Positions 24,253 to 33,403 of a DNA stretch of 58,586 nucleotides are shown here, piece by piece; the stretch's first letter is position 1; the number at the start of each line of letters is the position of its first letter. The stretch is from Chloroflexota bacterium (GTDB lineage Bacteria; Chloroflexota; Anaerolineae; Epilineales; SHYO01). Location of the stretch: assembly GCA_009692745.1 (NCBI GenBank), contig SHYO01000003.1, forward strand, positions 1-58,586. The letters are read 5' to 3'. The position numbers were made by a program, and so were the translations under genes. Below the pieces are notes generated by a model. The model saw only the letters and a program-made list of their open reading frames with translations. It was not told the origin of the DNA and searched no databases.

Positions 24253-25245
24253 GTGAAAGAGCTGATTAAGAAATTGACTGAAACGTATGGCCCTTCCGGC
24301 CGGGAAGAACGGGTGCGGGATGTTATCCGCCAGGAAATCGATAATCTGGTGGATACGGTGCGGATCGATACGCTGGGCAATCTGATCACGATGCGCAAAG
24401 GTAATAGAGGGCAGGGGCGGCGTATCATGATAGCAGCCCACATGGATGAGATTGGCGTGATTGTGACCCATATCGACCAGGAAGGCTTCCTGCGCTTTGC
24501 CGGGATCGGCGGGGTAGGGGTGATGGGGTTGGCCGGCAACCGGGTGCAATTTGCCGATGGGACCCTGGGCACCATTAATCTGGAGGGGCACAGGGACACG
24601 TCGAAGACCCCTAAGATATCCGAATTTTACATCGATATCGGCGCCTGCAAGAAGGAAGATGTAAAGCTGCAGGTAGGAGATATGGGGGTGTTTGCCCATC
24701 CTTGCGTGGATCTGGGGCAGCGACTGATTGCCAAGGCGATGGATGACCGGCTGGGATGTGCGGTGCTTATTCAAACCTTGCGCGAATTGAAAGATAGTCC
24801 GCATGAGGTAGTTTTTACGTTTACCGTACAGGAAAAAGTGGGTGTGCGCGGGGCGCAAACGGCGGCTTTCGGCGTAGAACCCGAGATAGCTCTGGCTGTG
24901 GACGTGACGCCCGCCGGAGACATGCCGGAAGCTACACGGATGACGGTGTCGCTGGGGGCCGGGCCGGCTATCAAGGTGAAGGATTCTGGGATGCTGGCCC
25001 ATCCGCAGGTGGTTAAGGCTATGACCGCCGCTGCGGAAAGAGGTGATTTGCCATACCAGTACGAAGTATTAGAGGCAGGAGGGACAGATGCGGATGCTAT
25101 CCAGGTGAGCCGGGGTGGTGTACTGACAGGGGCGCTCTCCATTCCGACGCGCTATGTACATTCGGTTTCTGAAATGGTGGACTACCGGGATGTGCTGAAT
25201 GCCGTGCGTTTGCTGGTGGAATTCCTGTCCCACGATATTTCTTAG
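24253..25245 (+). CDS. M42 family peptidase (copy 3), altered metal-ligand position
   Basis: 330 residues. Motifs in order: AAHMDEIGVIVTHIDQEGF, AKAMDDRLGCAVLIQTL, TVQEKVGVRGAQTAAF, LAVDVTPAGDMPEAT and TRYVHSVSEMVDYRD. In the family the third motif is Q-E-E; here the second Glu, a metal ligand, is Lys (codon AAA, one base from GAA). This could reduce metal binding or mark specialisation or early decay. The GTG start lies behind GGAGG. The three M42 genes are in tandem on the plus strand. Confidence 0.88.
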   Translation: MKELIKKLTETYGPSGREERVRDVIRQEIDNLVDTVRIDTLGNLITMRKGNRGQGRRIMIAAHMDEIGVIVTHIDQEGFLRFAGIGGVGVMGLAGNRVQFADGTLGTINLEGHRDTSKTPKISEFYIDIGACKKEDVKLQVGDMGVFAHPCVDLGQRLIAKAMDDRLGCAVLIQTLRELKDSPHEVVFTFTVQEKVGVRGAQTAAFGVEPEIALAVDVTPAGDMPEATRMTVSLGAGPAIKVKDSGMLAHPQVVKAMTAAAERGDLPYQYEVLEAGGTDADAIQVSRGGVLTGALSIPTRYVHSVSEMVDYRDVLNAVRLLVEFLSHDIS

Positions 25246-25272
25246 TTTCCTCAATTAGTTTCGTCAAAAAGA

Positions 25273-25316
25273 AGACCGCTTTCTGCGGGTAGAACCCTGG
25301 AGAAAGCGGTTTTCTT
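25273..25316 (+). terminator. intrinsic terminator after the M42 genes
   Basis: ACCGCTTTCT (25275-25284) pairs with AGAAAGCGGT (25301-25310), followed by TTTCTT. It also lies before the convergent LysM gene. Confidence 0.75.
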
Positions 25317-25414
25317 AGGTCGTCAGTTAAATATTGATTTGCGTCAGACTATTGAAACCATCTACCCCATATTCTCGACTGCTAAGACAACCCGTCTTCT
25401 GGTACTACGAAACT

Positions 25415-25930
25415 TTACCAGCCGTGGCCGTAGCCGCCGTAGCTGTTACCGTAGCCGCCATAGTAGCCGTAGTTGTAATAGCCAGGATACCCGTAACCAG
25501 CCTGGCTATAGCCATAATTCCCATAACCATAGCCAGAGTTCCCATAACCATAGCCAGAGTTCCCACAACCGCAGCCATTGTTGCTGTAACCAGAGTTCCC
25601 GTAACCATAGCCAGAGTTCCCTTGACCATAACCAGAGTTCCCGTAGTTATTGCTGTATCCGGAGGGGACGCAGACGGTGGTGCCGGCCCGCACCCAGTTC
25701 GGGTTAGCGATACCGCTGGCGGCGGCAATTGCGCCAGCCGAGCTGCCATACTTCCAGGCGATGCCCGAAAGGGTTTGCCCGTTACCGACCCGCACGTAAG
25801 TGCAGTTTCCCCAAGCCGAGGGGGAATCCTGTGGAGCGGCGAAGGCCGTAGCGCTGGTCAAAGCGAGAGATAATGCCACTACCACTACAGTAACTGTAAC
25901 TGCGATCCGGCGACTCAGAAAATTCTTCAT
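25415..25930 (-). CDS. secreted LysM-domain protein with Gly/Tyr/Asn-rich repetitive tail
   Basis: 171 residues. Residues 1-31 are a signal peptide (basic MKNFLSRR, hydrophobic VTVTVVVVALSLALTSA, then AFA-AP). A LysM domain follows (TYVRVGNGQTLSGIAWKYGS through NPNWVRAGTTVCVP), which binds peptidoglycan or chitin-like glycans. The last ~80 residues are built from repeats such as GNSGYGYG and YGYGNYGY, almost only Gly, Tyr, Asn and Ser. The ATG follows GAGGAGG. Likely a cell-surface or matrix protein; the role of the tail is unknown. Confidence 0.85.
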   Translation of the reverse strand: MKNFLSRRIAVTVTVVVVALSLALTSATAFAAPQDSPSAWGNCTYVRVGNGQTLSGIAWKYGSSAGAIAAASGIANPNWVRAGTTVCVPSGYSNNYGNSGYGQGNSGYGYGNSGYSNNGCGCGNSGYGYGNSGYGYGNYGYSQAGYGYPGYYNYGYYGGYGNSYGGYGHGW

Positions 25931-25974
25931 ACCTTACCTCCTCAGTAATTAAGTTTGCTTTGCGACCTACAAGT

Positions 25975-26003
25975 AATATACTGCAAATATTAGAGTAACT
26001 CAA
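25975..26003 (-). promoter_or_regulatory. promoter of the LysM gene
   Basis: On the minus strand TTGAGT (25998-26003) and TATATT (25975-25980) are 17 bases apart, 45 bases upstream of the ATG. Confidence 0.6.
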
Positions 26004-26112
26004 TAGGATCGCATTAAGGTTGCGTAAAAATATATTAATACCGTTGATTCTGGTGAATTCTTTGCAAAAAGAGGTGTTTGAAATGGGTTGAAACCGGCAG
26101 GTTGGCGGGAGA

Positions 26113-26147
26113 CACAAAAGAAAAAGGGGCAACCGTGTGGCTGCCCC
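26113..26147 (-). terminator. intrinsic terminator of the membrane-protein gene
   Basis: Read on the minus strand, GGGGCAGCC pairs with GGTTGCCCC around ACAC and is followed by TTTTTCTTTT. It lies 34 bases after the end of the 26181-27332 gene. Confidence 0.85.
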
Positions 26148-26180
26148 GCCGGGATCGATTGGCTTTGGAAGCCACGGAAT

Positions 26181-27332
26181 TTAATGTCCGGAGGCTTTAG
26201 CGATAGGACGCAGCTCAATTACCAGGCGTTCAAAGAAGCTATGGGGAGCGACTGATTCATCCTGTCCATAGGCCATATCCAGGATAGTGGCTTGTAAGCG
26301 GTAGCTTTTGGTTTCGAGGATCATGAGTTTATTCGGTTCGGCTAGCTTGGCATCGCCACGGGATGTTAACTGGCTGCGCAAATTTTGATCCTGGTAGTAT
26401 GCGTATTCGCTAAGGATCATCATAGAAGTAGTACGAACATCATCTTTTTCATAGAGCCAGAGTTTCATGGCGGTAGGGTGGTCCGGTGGGGTGTCTCCTA
26501 CGATAGCGGCGCGCGACAAACCGCATTCGATGACCGGTTCGCCGCGGGTATCGTCGATCACGAAGGATTCCTTGTAGTTATCCATACCGAGTTCAAACTG
26601 AGCTATAAAGGTCTGTGTAGCCGGGGGGGAGCCGCGCTTGGCCGGGCCGGCATCCTGCGGGGCCGCCTGGGGGCCCCGGAAGAGCTCGGTGGCAGCAAAT
26701 TCAGAAGCTGACCCGCTGGGAAGAGGCCTGGTCGTGGCAGAGAATCTATTGCGCAGGGAGGGAGCTGGATTTGAGACATCCAGGTTTTCTTCGTCTATAT
26801 CGCCTGCAGCGACAGGTGGTGTGGCGTGGCGCCCTTTACCGAAGGGTAGGTTACTGCTAGATAGTAGTTTTTGTCCCCTGGTGCCGATTCCCACGATGAT
26901 TACTGCCAGAACTGCCAGGACCAAAAGGGTGATCAGGCTGCCAGGAGGTCCGCCACTGTTTCCGGCCGCCTGGCCGGGGCGGGCTGGAGCGTTGGTGACT
27001 GCCGTGGCCAGGCGCCGGAATTGTTGGGCGTCCTGGGGCAGGCCGTTAGATTCTCGTTCGACGGCCAGATCTTGCAGCAGTTGGTTTGTCTGTTTTGGAT
27101 CGATTGAAGATAGGCGCGCCAGGGCGCGCGCCGTATCCTGGTTGGCCGTGTAGGATTCCGCAACGGCGCTGACGTAATCACGCCGCGCCAGAGGCGATAA
27201 ATCCGCAGGCGTGGCGTTCTCCCATTGAACCGGGAATATCCACCAGCCCAATACAACCAGACCGAAAGCAGCCCCCACAACGAAGGCAAACGCCAAGCCG
27301 CGAATATCCTGGCGCCTGAGTAAAGCTTCCAT
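26181..27332 (-). CDS. membrane protein of unknown function with two transmembrane segments
   Basis: 383 residues. A first membrane segment is near residues 11-33 (GLAFAFVVGAAFGLVVLGWW). A helical region follows with YVSAVAESYTANQDTARALA and LLQDLAVERESNGLPQ. A second segment is near 131-148 (ITLLVLAVLAVIIVGIG). A low-complexity linker leads to a C-terminal domain with FELGMDNYKESFVIDDTRGE and KLWLYEKDDVRTTSMMILSE. The C-terminal domain looks like a conserved globular module, but I do not recognise it. It resembles proteins I associate with Chloroflexota genomes. GGAGGG precedes the ATG. Confidence 0.75.
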   Translation of the reverse strand: MEALLRRQDIRGLAFAFVVGAAFGLVVLGWWIFPVQWENATPADLSPLARRDYVSAVAESYTANQDTARALARLSSIDPKQTNQLLQDLAVERESNGLPQDAQQFRRLATAVTNAPARPGQAAGNSGGPPGSLITLLVLAVLAVIIVGIGTRGQKLLSSSNLPFGKGRHATPPVAAGDIDEENLDVSNPAPSLRNRFSATTRPLPSGSASEFAATELFRGPQAAPQDAGPAKRGSPPATQTFIAQFELGMDNYKESFVIDDTRGEPVIECGLSRAAIVGDTPPDHPTAMKLWLYEKDDVRTTSMMILSEYAYYQDQNLRSQLTSRGDAKLAEPNKLMILETKSYRLQATILDMAYGQDESVAPHSFFERLVIELRPIAKASGH

Positions 27333-27457
27333 AGTTACCCTCCAACACTACGAGATAGAACGGACTGCGGCCCCCGGGTAAATTATCAGGCACTTGGGTC
27401 CCGAGCGACAGGCAGGTTATTTATTCATGCGTCACATTTAACACATGACGGATTAAG

Positions 27458-28543
27458 CTATGTTCCTGGGATACTTGCTTCTTTAGACGCTTTAGTTAAA
27501 ACCTCACAACCCGTTTCTGTGATCACGGCAAAATCCTCAATTCTGATTCCCCCCCACCCCGGCAGATAGATGCCCGGCTCAATTGTCACGGTGTTGCCCG
27601 GTTTTAGGATCTCCGAAGAGGATTGGCTGAGGCGCGGCCGCTCGTGGATATCCAGGCCGGCGCCATGCCCCAGGCTATGGCCGAAATAGTCTCCATATCC
27701 GGCTTCGGTAATGATTTGCCGGGCGATAGTATCGACTTCTTTGCCACTCATCTGGGGGCGCAGAGCAGCGGTGGCAGCCTGCTGGGCCCGTAACACGATA
27801 GCGTAGATCTCCCGGAATGTATTATCGGTGGGGCCGAGGCAGATAGTGCGGGTCATATCAGCGTCATACCCCTGTACGCGTGCTCCCATATCGATGACGA
27901 TAGGTTGGCCCCGGAGTAGAGGCGCGTCGCTGGGGTGGGCGTGGGGCATGGCCCCATTTGGCCCACCTGCTACGATGATATCAAAGGCCATTTGTTCCGC
28001 GCCATGGACCCGCATGAAGCTCTCCAGGAGCCAGGCTGCTTCGCGCTCCGTCATGCCCTGTTTGAATTGGGGCGTGACTTCGGTGAAGGCGGTGTCTGTT
28101 AATGCCACCGCCTGGCGGATCAGGTCCAGTTCTGCTCCATCTTTGCTGACCCGGAGATCTTCAACCAGGCCGGTGGTCGGAACCCATTCTACCTGGGGAG
28201 CAGCCTGGATATACGTCTGATAGTCGGCGTAGCTCAGATGGACAGATTCAAAGCCAACGCGGCTGGCATGCATATCGTCGAGCATTTGGGGCAGTAATTT
28301 GGCAATCTCGTTACCCCCCTTTTTTAAGGAAAAGGCCGGCGCTTGAGAGGGGGCCTGTTCGTAATAGCGGAAATCGGTGGCTAGAAAGGCACAGGTGGCA
28401 TTTACCAGCAAGATACCGGCACTCCCGGTGAAACCACTGATATACCGGCGATTGGTAGGATTGGTGATGACCAGGGCATCTATGTCGGCTTCTAAAATAT
28501 GTTCGCGCAGGGCGGCCAGACGCTTATGCAGATTATCCCTCAT
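27458..28543 (-). CDS. M24 family Xaa-Pro aminopeptidase
   Basis: 361 residues with a creatinase-like N-terminal domain (NPTNRRYISGFTGSAGILLV) and a pita-bread domain. VIDMGARVQGYDADMTRTIC gives two Asp ligands, GHSLGHGAGLDIHERPRLS the His, and TVTIEPGIYLPGWGGIRIED the two Glu ligands. Cleaves the N-terminal residue before proline, in the cytoplasm. Its 5' end overlaps the 3' end of the upstream recombinase gene by 11 bases. Confidence 0.92.
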   Translation of the reverse strand: MRDNLHKRLAALREHILEADIDALVITNPTNRRYISGFTGSAGILLVNATCAFLATDFRYYEQAPSQAPAFSLKKGGNEIAKLLPQMLDDMHASRVGFESVHLSYADYQTYIQAAPQVEWVPTTGLVEDLRVSKDGAELDLIRQAVALTDTAFTEVTPQFKQGMTEREAAWLLESFMRVHGAEQMAFDIIVAGGPNGAMPHAHPSDAPLLRGQPIVIDMGARVQGYDADMTRTICLGPTDNTFREIYAIVLRAQQAATAALRPQMSGKEVDTIARQIITEAGYGDYFGHSLGHGAGLDIHERPRLSQSSSEILKPGNTVTIEPGIYLPGWGGIRIEDFAVITETGCEVLTKASKEASIPGT

Positions 28544-29525
28544 TCTTTTTATCCTCCCGAGCGTGAGGATGTGCTTTCAGGTAGACCCGCCGGTTGTGTT
28601 GGTCTGACACATGGGTATAACGTTGGGTCGTAGCCACACGTTCGTGCCCTAGTAACTCCTGTACCACTCTCAAATTGGCACCACCTTCCAGCAGATGGGT
28701 GGCAAAGGTATGGCGCATCATATGCGGCCATACCCGGTGACCCAGGCCGGCAGTTTTGGCAGCAGCACTAACGATGCTTTGAATGCTGCGTTCTGTCAAA
28801 CGGCCGCCATATTTGTTCAGAAAAAGAGCTTCGACACGGGCGCGACTGCGGCCGGGATTGTGACTTAAGAGCACGGGCCGTCCATCGGCTATATAACGGG
28901 AGATAGCCTGAGCGGCCGGTTCGCCGATCATCACATCCCGCTCCTTCGCTCCTTTTCCTTCTACTCGTATAACGCGGGAGCCGGGCACAATGTCACTCAT
29001 TTTGAGGTTAGCGGCTTCACTTACACGCATGCCGGAGGCGTATAGTATCTCCAGGATGGCGATATCGCGTAGCTTGAGGGGGATGGATGTTTCCCGCGCT
29101 GTCTCTGCCAGGCGCGTTACAGTATCCAGGATGGTGTGGATCTCTGCCTCGGTTAAGGCTTTAGGCAAGAGTTGCGGCGCCCGCGGAGATTCGGCGTTCT
29201 CAAAAGGATTGATTTGCGCAATGCCCTCTCTTTGCAGGAATCTGCCGAAAGAGCGCAGCTCTGAGAGGCGGCGGGTAATGCTCGCAGGGGCTAATCCTCT
29301 ATTTACCAAGTCGCCCAGGTAGTGGCGAATGTGGCGCGGCAACAATTCTTCCCAACCGGGCGTAGCGGCAGGCAGCTTTTGGGAAACCAAGTATGCGATA
29401 AAATGGCCGATTTCCTGGCGATAATTGCGCAAAGTGTAGCGTGAAGCGTTCTTTTCGGCGCTCATGTAAGCCAGATATTGGTCCAGATACCGGTAAAGCA
29501 CATGATCATTCTGTGGGGTTGGCAT
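28533..29525 (-). CDS. xerC: tyrosine recombinase XerC/XerD type
   Basis: 330 residues. The N-terminal SAM-like core-binding domain includes YLAYMSAEKNASRYTLRNYR. The catalytic domain has Arg in ILYASGMRVSEAANLK, Lys in GKGAKERDV, His-x2-Arg in PHMMRHTFATHLLEGG, His in LLGHERVATTQRYTH and the Tyr nucleophile in that same segment. It resolves chromosome dimers at dif. The ATG at 29525 follows GGGAG; an upstream start at 29582 lacks a site. It could be XerD or a XerA-like single recombinase. Confidence 0.9.
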   Translation of the reverse strand: MPTPQNDHVLYRYLDQYLAYMSAEKNASRYTLRNYRQEIGHFIAYLVSQKLPAATPGWEELLPRHIRHYLGDLVNRGLAPASITRRLSELRSFGRFLQREGIAQINPFENAESPRAPQLLPKALTEAEIHTILDTVTRLAETARETSIPLKLRDIAILEILYASGMRVSEAANLKMSDIVPGSRVIRVEGKGAKERDVMIGEPAAQAISRYIADGRPVLLSHNPGRSRARVEALFLNKYGGRLTERSIQSIVSAAAKTAGLGHRVWPHMMRHTFATHLLEGGANLRVVQELLGHERVATTQRYTHVSDQHNRRVYLKAHPHAREDKKNEG

Positions 29526-29594
29526 AATTCTCCCGGATTCTATGAAGCAGAGCGTGGGGCGCGCTGGCCGCGCCCCAGGCATTACTCGTCAGAT

Positions 29595-32174
29595 TTATCC
29601 GGCAGCTTCAGCGCTGGATTGTGGTTGCTCTTCGGACTCGTGTAATTCGGTACGCTGGTTGCAGGTTAAACAAGAAGCCCAATTTTTGCCGGTCTGGACT
29701 AGCAAGCCACCACAGTGAGGGCATGGATGCGGTAGGGGTCGCTTCCAGTTACTGAATTCACAGGTAGGGTAATTGGAACAGCCGTAGAAAACGCGGCCCC
29801 GGCGTGTCCGTTTTTCAATCAGGTCACCGCCACATAGCGGACAGATGACCCCTATTTTGTTCAGAATGGGGCGGGTATACCGGCAGGTAGGGAAATTACG
29901 GCAGCCTATGAACTTGCCGAAGCGTCCGCTTTTGATCAGCAACGGGTTGCCACATTCGGGGCAGGGCTCGCCAAGCGGTTCATCCGGAATGCTGACCTTT
30001 TTCATGGTGGCCTCGGCCCGCTTCAATTCCTGAGAGAATGGACCGTAGAACTCCTTAAGCACGGGCACCCAGGCCTTTTCGCCCTCCGCTATCAAGTCCA
30101 GGTTTTCCTCCATGGCGGCAGTAAAGCTCAGATTGACAATATCGGGAAAGTGGTCGACCAGCAGATCGTTGACGATAAACCCCAGGTCAGATGGGATGAG
30201 TTTTTTCTCTTCGCGGAAAATATAGCCGCGCTCTTGAATGGTAGACATGATCGGGGCATAGGTGCTGGGCCGGCCAATGCCATGTTCCTCCATGTCCTTG
30301 ACCAGGGTGGCTTCGGTGTAGCGTGGCGGCGGCTGGGTGAAATGCTGTTCCGGGAAGAGGCCCAAAAGGTCCAGCTCCTCTTGCTCCGAGAGAGGAGGTA
30401 GGATTTTCCCCTTGCCTTCTTCTTCCGTCTGGCCTTCGTCCCGTCCCTCTTCGTAGACGGACAGGAAGCCCGGAAATTTGATCAGCCAGCCGGTGGCGCG
30501 GAAGATATATGGCCCGGTAGGCGTCTGACCGGCGCGAATATCGACGGCGGTGATATCCAGAACGGCCGAAGCCATCTGGCTGGCAACAAAACGCTTCCAG
30601 ATTAGCTCGTAGAGCCGGTGTTGTTCGCGGGAAAGGAAGGCTACCATCCTATTGGGCTCGCGGAGGACACTAGTTGGCCGGATGGCTTCGTGGGCTTCCT
30701 GGGCGCCCCTGGCCCGGGTTTTGTACATGGGTGGCTCAGGAGGAACATAGTCCTGGCCATATTTATTGATGATGTACCCCCGTGCCTCTTTCTGGGCAGG
30801 CTCTGCGACCTGGGGGGAGTCGGTACGCATGTACGTGATCAGACCGACGGTGCCTTCGGCGCCGATGTCGATGCCCTCATAAAGTTGTTGGGCGATCATC
30901 ATGGTGCGGCGAGTCTGGAAGCCCAGCCGGCGGGAGGCTTCTTGTTGCAGCGTGCTGGTAATGAAAGGGGCCGCCGGGTTGCGCCGGCGCTCGCTCTTCT
31001 TGATGCGATCTACAATGTAGGTGGCGCCTTCCAATTGCTTGAGGACTGCTTGGGCATTCCCTTCATTGTGCAGCTCGGCATCTTTCTCACCGATTTTGAT
31101 CAATTTTGCGCGAAAGCTTTGGGGGGCATGAGGCTTGCGGCGTCCATCCCGTTTACCGTCCGGCAGTTGCTGTTTGGTAAGCTCGGCTTCCAGTGACCAG
31201 TATTCTACGTTAACAAAATTTTGGATTTCGCGTTCGCGCTCTACAACCAGGCGGACTGCCACAGATTGGACCCGGCCGGCCGAAAGACGGCTTTTGACCT
31301 TTTCCCAAAGCAGGGGGCTGATCTGATAGCCAACGAGTCGGTCGAGAATCCGCCGCGCCTGCTGGGCATTAACCAGCTCCATGTCAATCTGGCGCGGGTG
31401 AGCAAAAGCCTCAGCAATAGCCTCAGGGGTAATTTCATGGAAAACTACCCGGTGCATGATTTCCGGCGGAATGTTGGCGGTCTCGACCAGATGCCAGGCG
31501 ATAGCTTCCCCCTCGCGGTCAGGATCTGTAGCCAGGTAAATTTCCTTGGCTTGCTTAACTTGTTGCTGCAGTTCCTTGACCACATCACGCTTTTCCAGGG
31601 GTACACGATAGGTAGGCTCGAAGTCATGCTCCACATCCACACTCAGGCGGGAGCGGAGCAGATCGCGAATATGGCCGACGGATGCTTTGACTTGGTAATC
31701 GCGGCCCAGAAATTTACCGATGGTGCGGGCTTTGGTAGGGGATTCGACAATGACAAGTTTTTGGCCGCCGCCGCGCGTGCCGCTGGTCTGGCCCGCTGAA
31801 GCACGGGAGGAGGCTGTGCGGAAGTTGCCAGAGCGCACGGCTCCAGCTTTATTTTTGCTTGCTACCTTCTTTTTACCTTTAGTAGTTGAGGTGCTGGTTG
31901 CAGCCTTGCCCTTTGCGCCAGGGCCAACTGGGCTCTGTTTGCCACCGGAGGATGGGCGGGTGGCTTTGGCCGCCGTAACCGCTCCGGCAGTTCCATTAAT
32001 CGGTGGTGGGGTAAGGCGCGCGTGCGCCTCGGTCTCGCCGAAGCGTGTCATTTTTGTGCCGCAGACGGTGCAGACACCGCGCGTAATCGGGCGGCCATTG
32101 GCGGCAAAAGTGGCTTCAGCCTGGGTGATCTCTCGCTGTACCTTGCATTTGACACAATATCCTGTAACTTCCAA
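29595..32174 (-). CDS. topA: DNA topoisomerase I with extra N-terminal zinc domain
   Basis: 859 residues. Residues 1-50 form a zinc module (YCVKCKVQREITQAEATF then RGVCTVCGTKMTRFG, like DUF5679). A ~75-residue Lys/Ser/Thr/Gly-rich linker follows. The core has the TOPRIM domain (KLVIVESPTKARTIGKFLGR, ATDPDREGEAIAWHL) and the catalytic Tyr in GLITYMRTDSPQVA. Three C-terminal zinc ribbons follow (CPECGNPLLIKSGRFGKFIG, CPLCGGDLIEKRTRRG, CPHCGGLLVQTGKNWASCLT), the last without a full four-Cys framework spacing of its neighbours. Relaxes negative supercoils. The start is TTG. Confidence 0.95.
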   Translation of the reverse strand: MEVTGYCVKCKVQREITQAEATFAANGRPITRGVCTVCGTKMTRFGETEAHARLTPPPINGTAGAVTAAKATRPSSGGKQSPVGPGAKGKAATSTSTTKGKKKVASKNKAGAVRSGNFRTASSRASAGQTSGTRGGGQKLVIVESPTKARTIGKFLGRDYQVKASVGHIRDLLRSRLSVDVEHDFEPTYRVPLEKRDVVKELQQQVKQAKEIYLATDPDREGEAIAWHLVETANIPPEIMHRVVFHEITPEAIAEAFAHPRQIDMELVNAQQARRILDRLVGYQISPLLWEKVKSRLSAGRVQSVAVRLVVEREREIQNFVNVEYWSLEAELTKQQLPDGKRDGRRKPHAPQSFRAKLIKIGEKDAELHNEGNAQAVLKQLEGATYIVDRIKKSERRRNPAAPFITSTLQQEASRRLGFQTRRTMMIAQQLYEGIDIGAEGTVGLITYMRTDSPQVAEPAQKEARGYIINKYGQDYVPPEPPMYKTRARGAQEAHEAIRPTSVLREPNRMVAFLSREQHRLYELIWKRFVASQMASAVLDITAVDIRAGQTPTGPYIFRATGWLIKFPGFLSVYEEGRDEGQTEEEGKGKILPPLSEQEELDLLGLFPEQHFTQPPPRYTEATLVKDMEEHGIGRPSTYAPIMSTIQERGYIFREEKKLIPSDLGFIVNDLLVDHFPDIVNLSFTAAMEENLDLIAEGEKAWVPVLKEFYGPFSQELKRAEATMKKVSIPDEPLGEPCPECGNPLLIKSGRFGKFIGCRNFPTCRYTRPILNKIGVICPLCGGDLIEKRTRRGRVFYGCSNYPTCEFSNWKRPLPHPCPHCGGLLVQTGKNWASCLTCNQRTELHESEEQPQSSAEAAG

Positions 32175-32215
32175 GATGATTTTAACCTCGCTTAATGAAA
32201 TCTGACTATATTAGG

Positions 32216-32241
32216 GTTCGAGGCGCTGACCACGCTCGAAC
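32216..32241. promoter_or_regulatory. inverted repeat upstream of topA
   Basis: GTTCGAG (32216-32222) and CTCGAAC (32235-32241) are perfect inverted copies spaced 12 bases, about 45 bases upstream of the topA start. An AT-rich TATA stretch (32207-32211) lies beside it. It may be an operator or part of a supercoiling-sensitive promoter. Confidence 0.35.
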
Positions 32242-32265
32242 AGGTGAATGCTATATCATAGATTG

Positions 32266-33348
32266 TTATAGATATTCCTTGCGGTTCGTCGCTTTAAGCT
32301 GCTCTACAATCTGCTTCACATCCTGGACCCGATCCCGGGCACAGATCAACAGGGCATCCGGGGTATCGACGATGACCAGGTCCTCTACACCAACAGTGGC
32401 GATAATCCGGCCATCCCCAAAGATTAGGGTGCCTTTGGTGTCCACTGCCACATGATCGCCCACGACAGCATTTTGCTCCGCATTCTGAGATATCAGGTGG
32501 TAAACCGCTTCCCAGCTACCGACATCATTCCAACCTACATTGGCGGGAACGACTGCTGCACGATCGGTGTGTTCCATAACGCCCTGGTCGATAGTGACGT
32601 TGGGCAGTGTGGGCCAAATCTCTGCTACCAGCCGGTTTTGATCGGCTGTGCCCAAGGCGGCTGCCAACCGGTGCATAGGGGCCATCAATTCCGGCAAGAG
32701 GCGTTCCATCTCGCCGATAATTTTGTCGACCCGCCATGTAAAGATACCACTATTCCATAAATAAATCTTCTCGGCAATGAAAGATGTGGCGGTCTCCAGG
32801 TTCGGTTTTTCGATGAATTGGGCGATATGATAGGCTGCGATGTGATTGTAAATGCCTATCGTGGCCCCCTGTTGGATGTAGCCATATCCTGTCTCAGGCG
32901 CAGTGGGCGTAATACCTAGGGTTACCAGGTAATCTTCTGCGGCTACGCAGGCGGCAGATTGGAGTACTTCACGAAAGGCAGGCTCATTTTCGATATGATG
33001 ATCGGCGTGCAAGGAGAACATGATGCCTTGCGGGTTGCGCTGCCGTACCAGCAAAGCCCCGGCCGCGATAGCTGGAGCTGTGCCTCGCCCCACCGGTTCG
33101 CCGAAGACGTTTTCCGGGGGGAGTTGCGGCAATTGCTCCTGGACAGATGAGACATAGCTTTCATTGGTTAGTACAAAGATCTGATCGGCCGGAACTATCG
33201 GCAGAATGCGTGCCAGGGTTACTTGTAGCATGGTGACATTCCGCTGTACCAGGGGCAGTAATTGCTTGGGCAACCGCGCACGGCTCAGGGGCCAAAGGCG
33301 GGTGCCTACTCCCCCGGCCAGAATGACAGCAAAATAAGGATTTCCCAT
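32266..33348 (-). CDS. manC: mannose-1-phosphate guanylyltransferase
   Basis: 360 residues. AVILAGGVGTRLWPLSRARL then PKQLLPL is the nucleotidyltransferase signature. MFSLHADHHIENEPAFREVL, GYGYIQQG, FIEKP and YLWNSGIFTWRVD match ManC. WNDVGSWEAVYHL is the later conserved motif. The cupin phosphomannose isomerase domain of type II enzymes is absent, so it is the short form. It makes GDP-mannose for glycan synthesis. Confidence 0.93.
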   Translation of the reverse strand: MGNPYFAVILAGGVGTRLWPLSRARLPKQLLPLVQRNVTMLQVTLARILPIVPADQIFVLTNESYVSSVQEQLPQLPPENVFGEPVGRGTAPAIAAGALLVRQRNPQGIMFSLHADHHIENEPAFREVLQSAACVAAEDYLVTLGITPTAPETGYGYIQQGATIGIYNHIAAYHIAQFIEKPNLETATSFIAEKIYLWNSGIFTWRVDKIIGEMERLLPELMAPMHRLAAALGTADQNRLVAEIWPTLPNVTIDQGVMEHTDRAAVVPANVGWNDVGSWEAVYHLISQNAEQNAVVGDHVAVDTKGTLIFGDGRIIATVGVEDLVIVDTPDALLICARDRVQDVKQIVEQLKATNRKEYL

Positions 33349-33403
33349 AGGTTAGATGCCTCGCAGGTCGTTGCCAGGGCTGGTTAGAAGCATGTCTTCC
33401 GTA

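Noticed and set aside
25334..25873. Plus-strand frames over the LysM gene with many Ser/His/Thr-Val repeats
   Set aside because: They are mirror frames of the repetitive Gly/Tyr tail and lack signal, ribosome site or family features.
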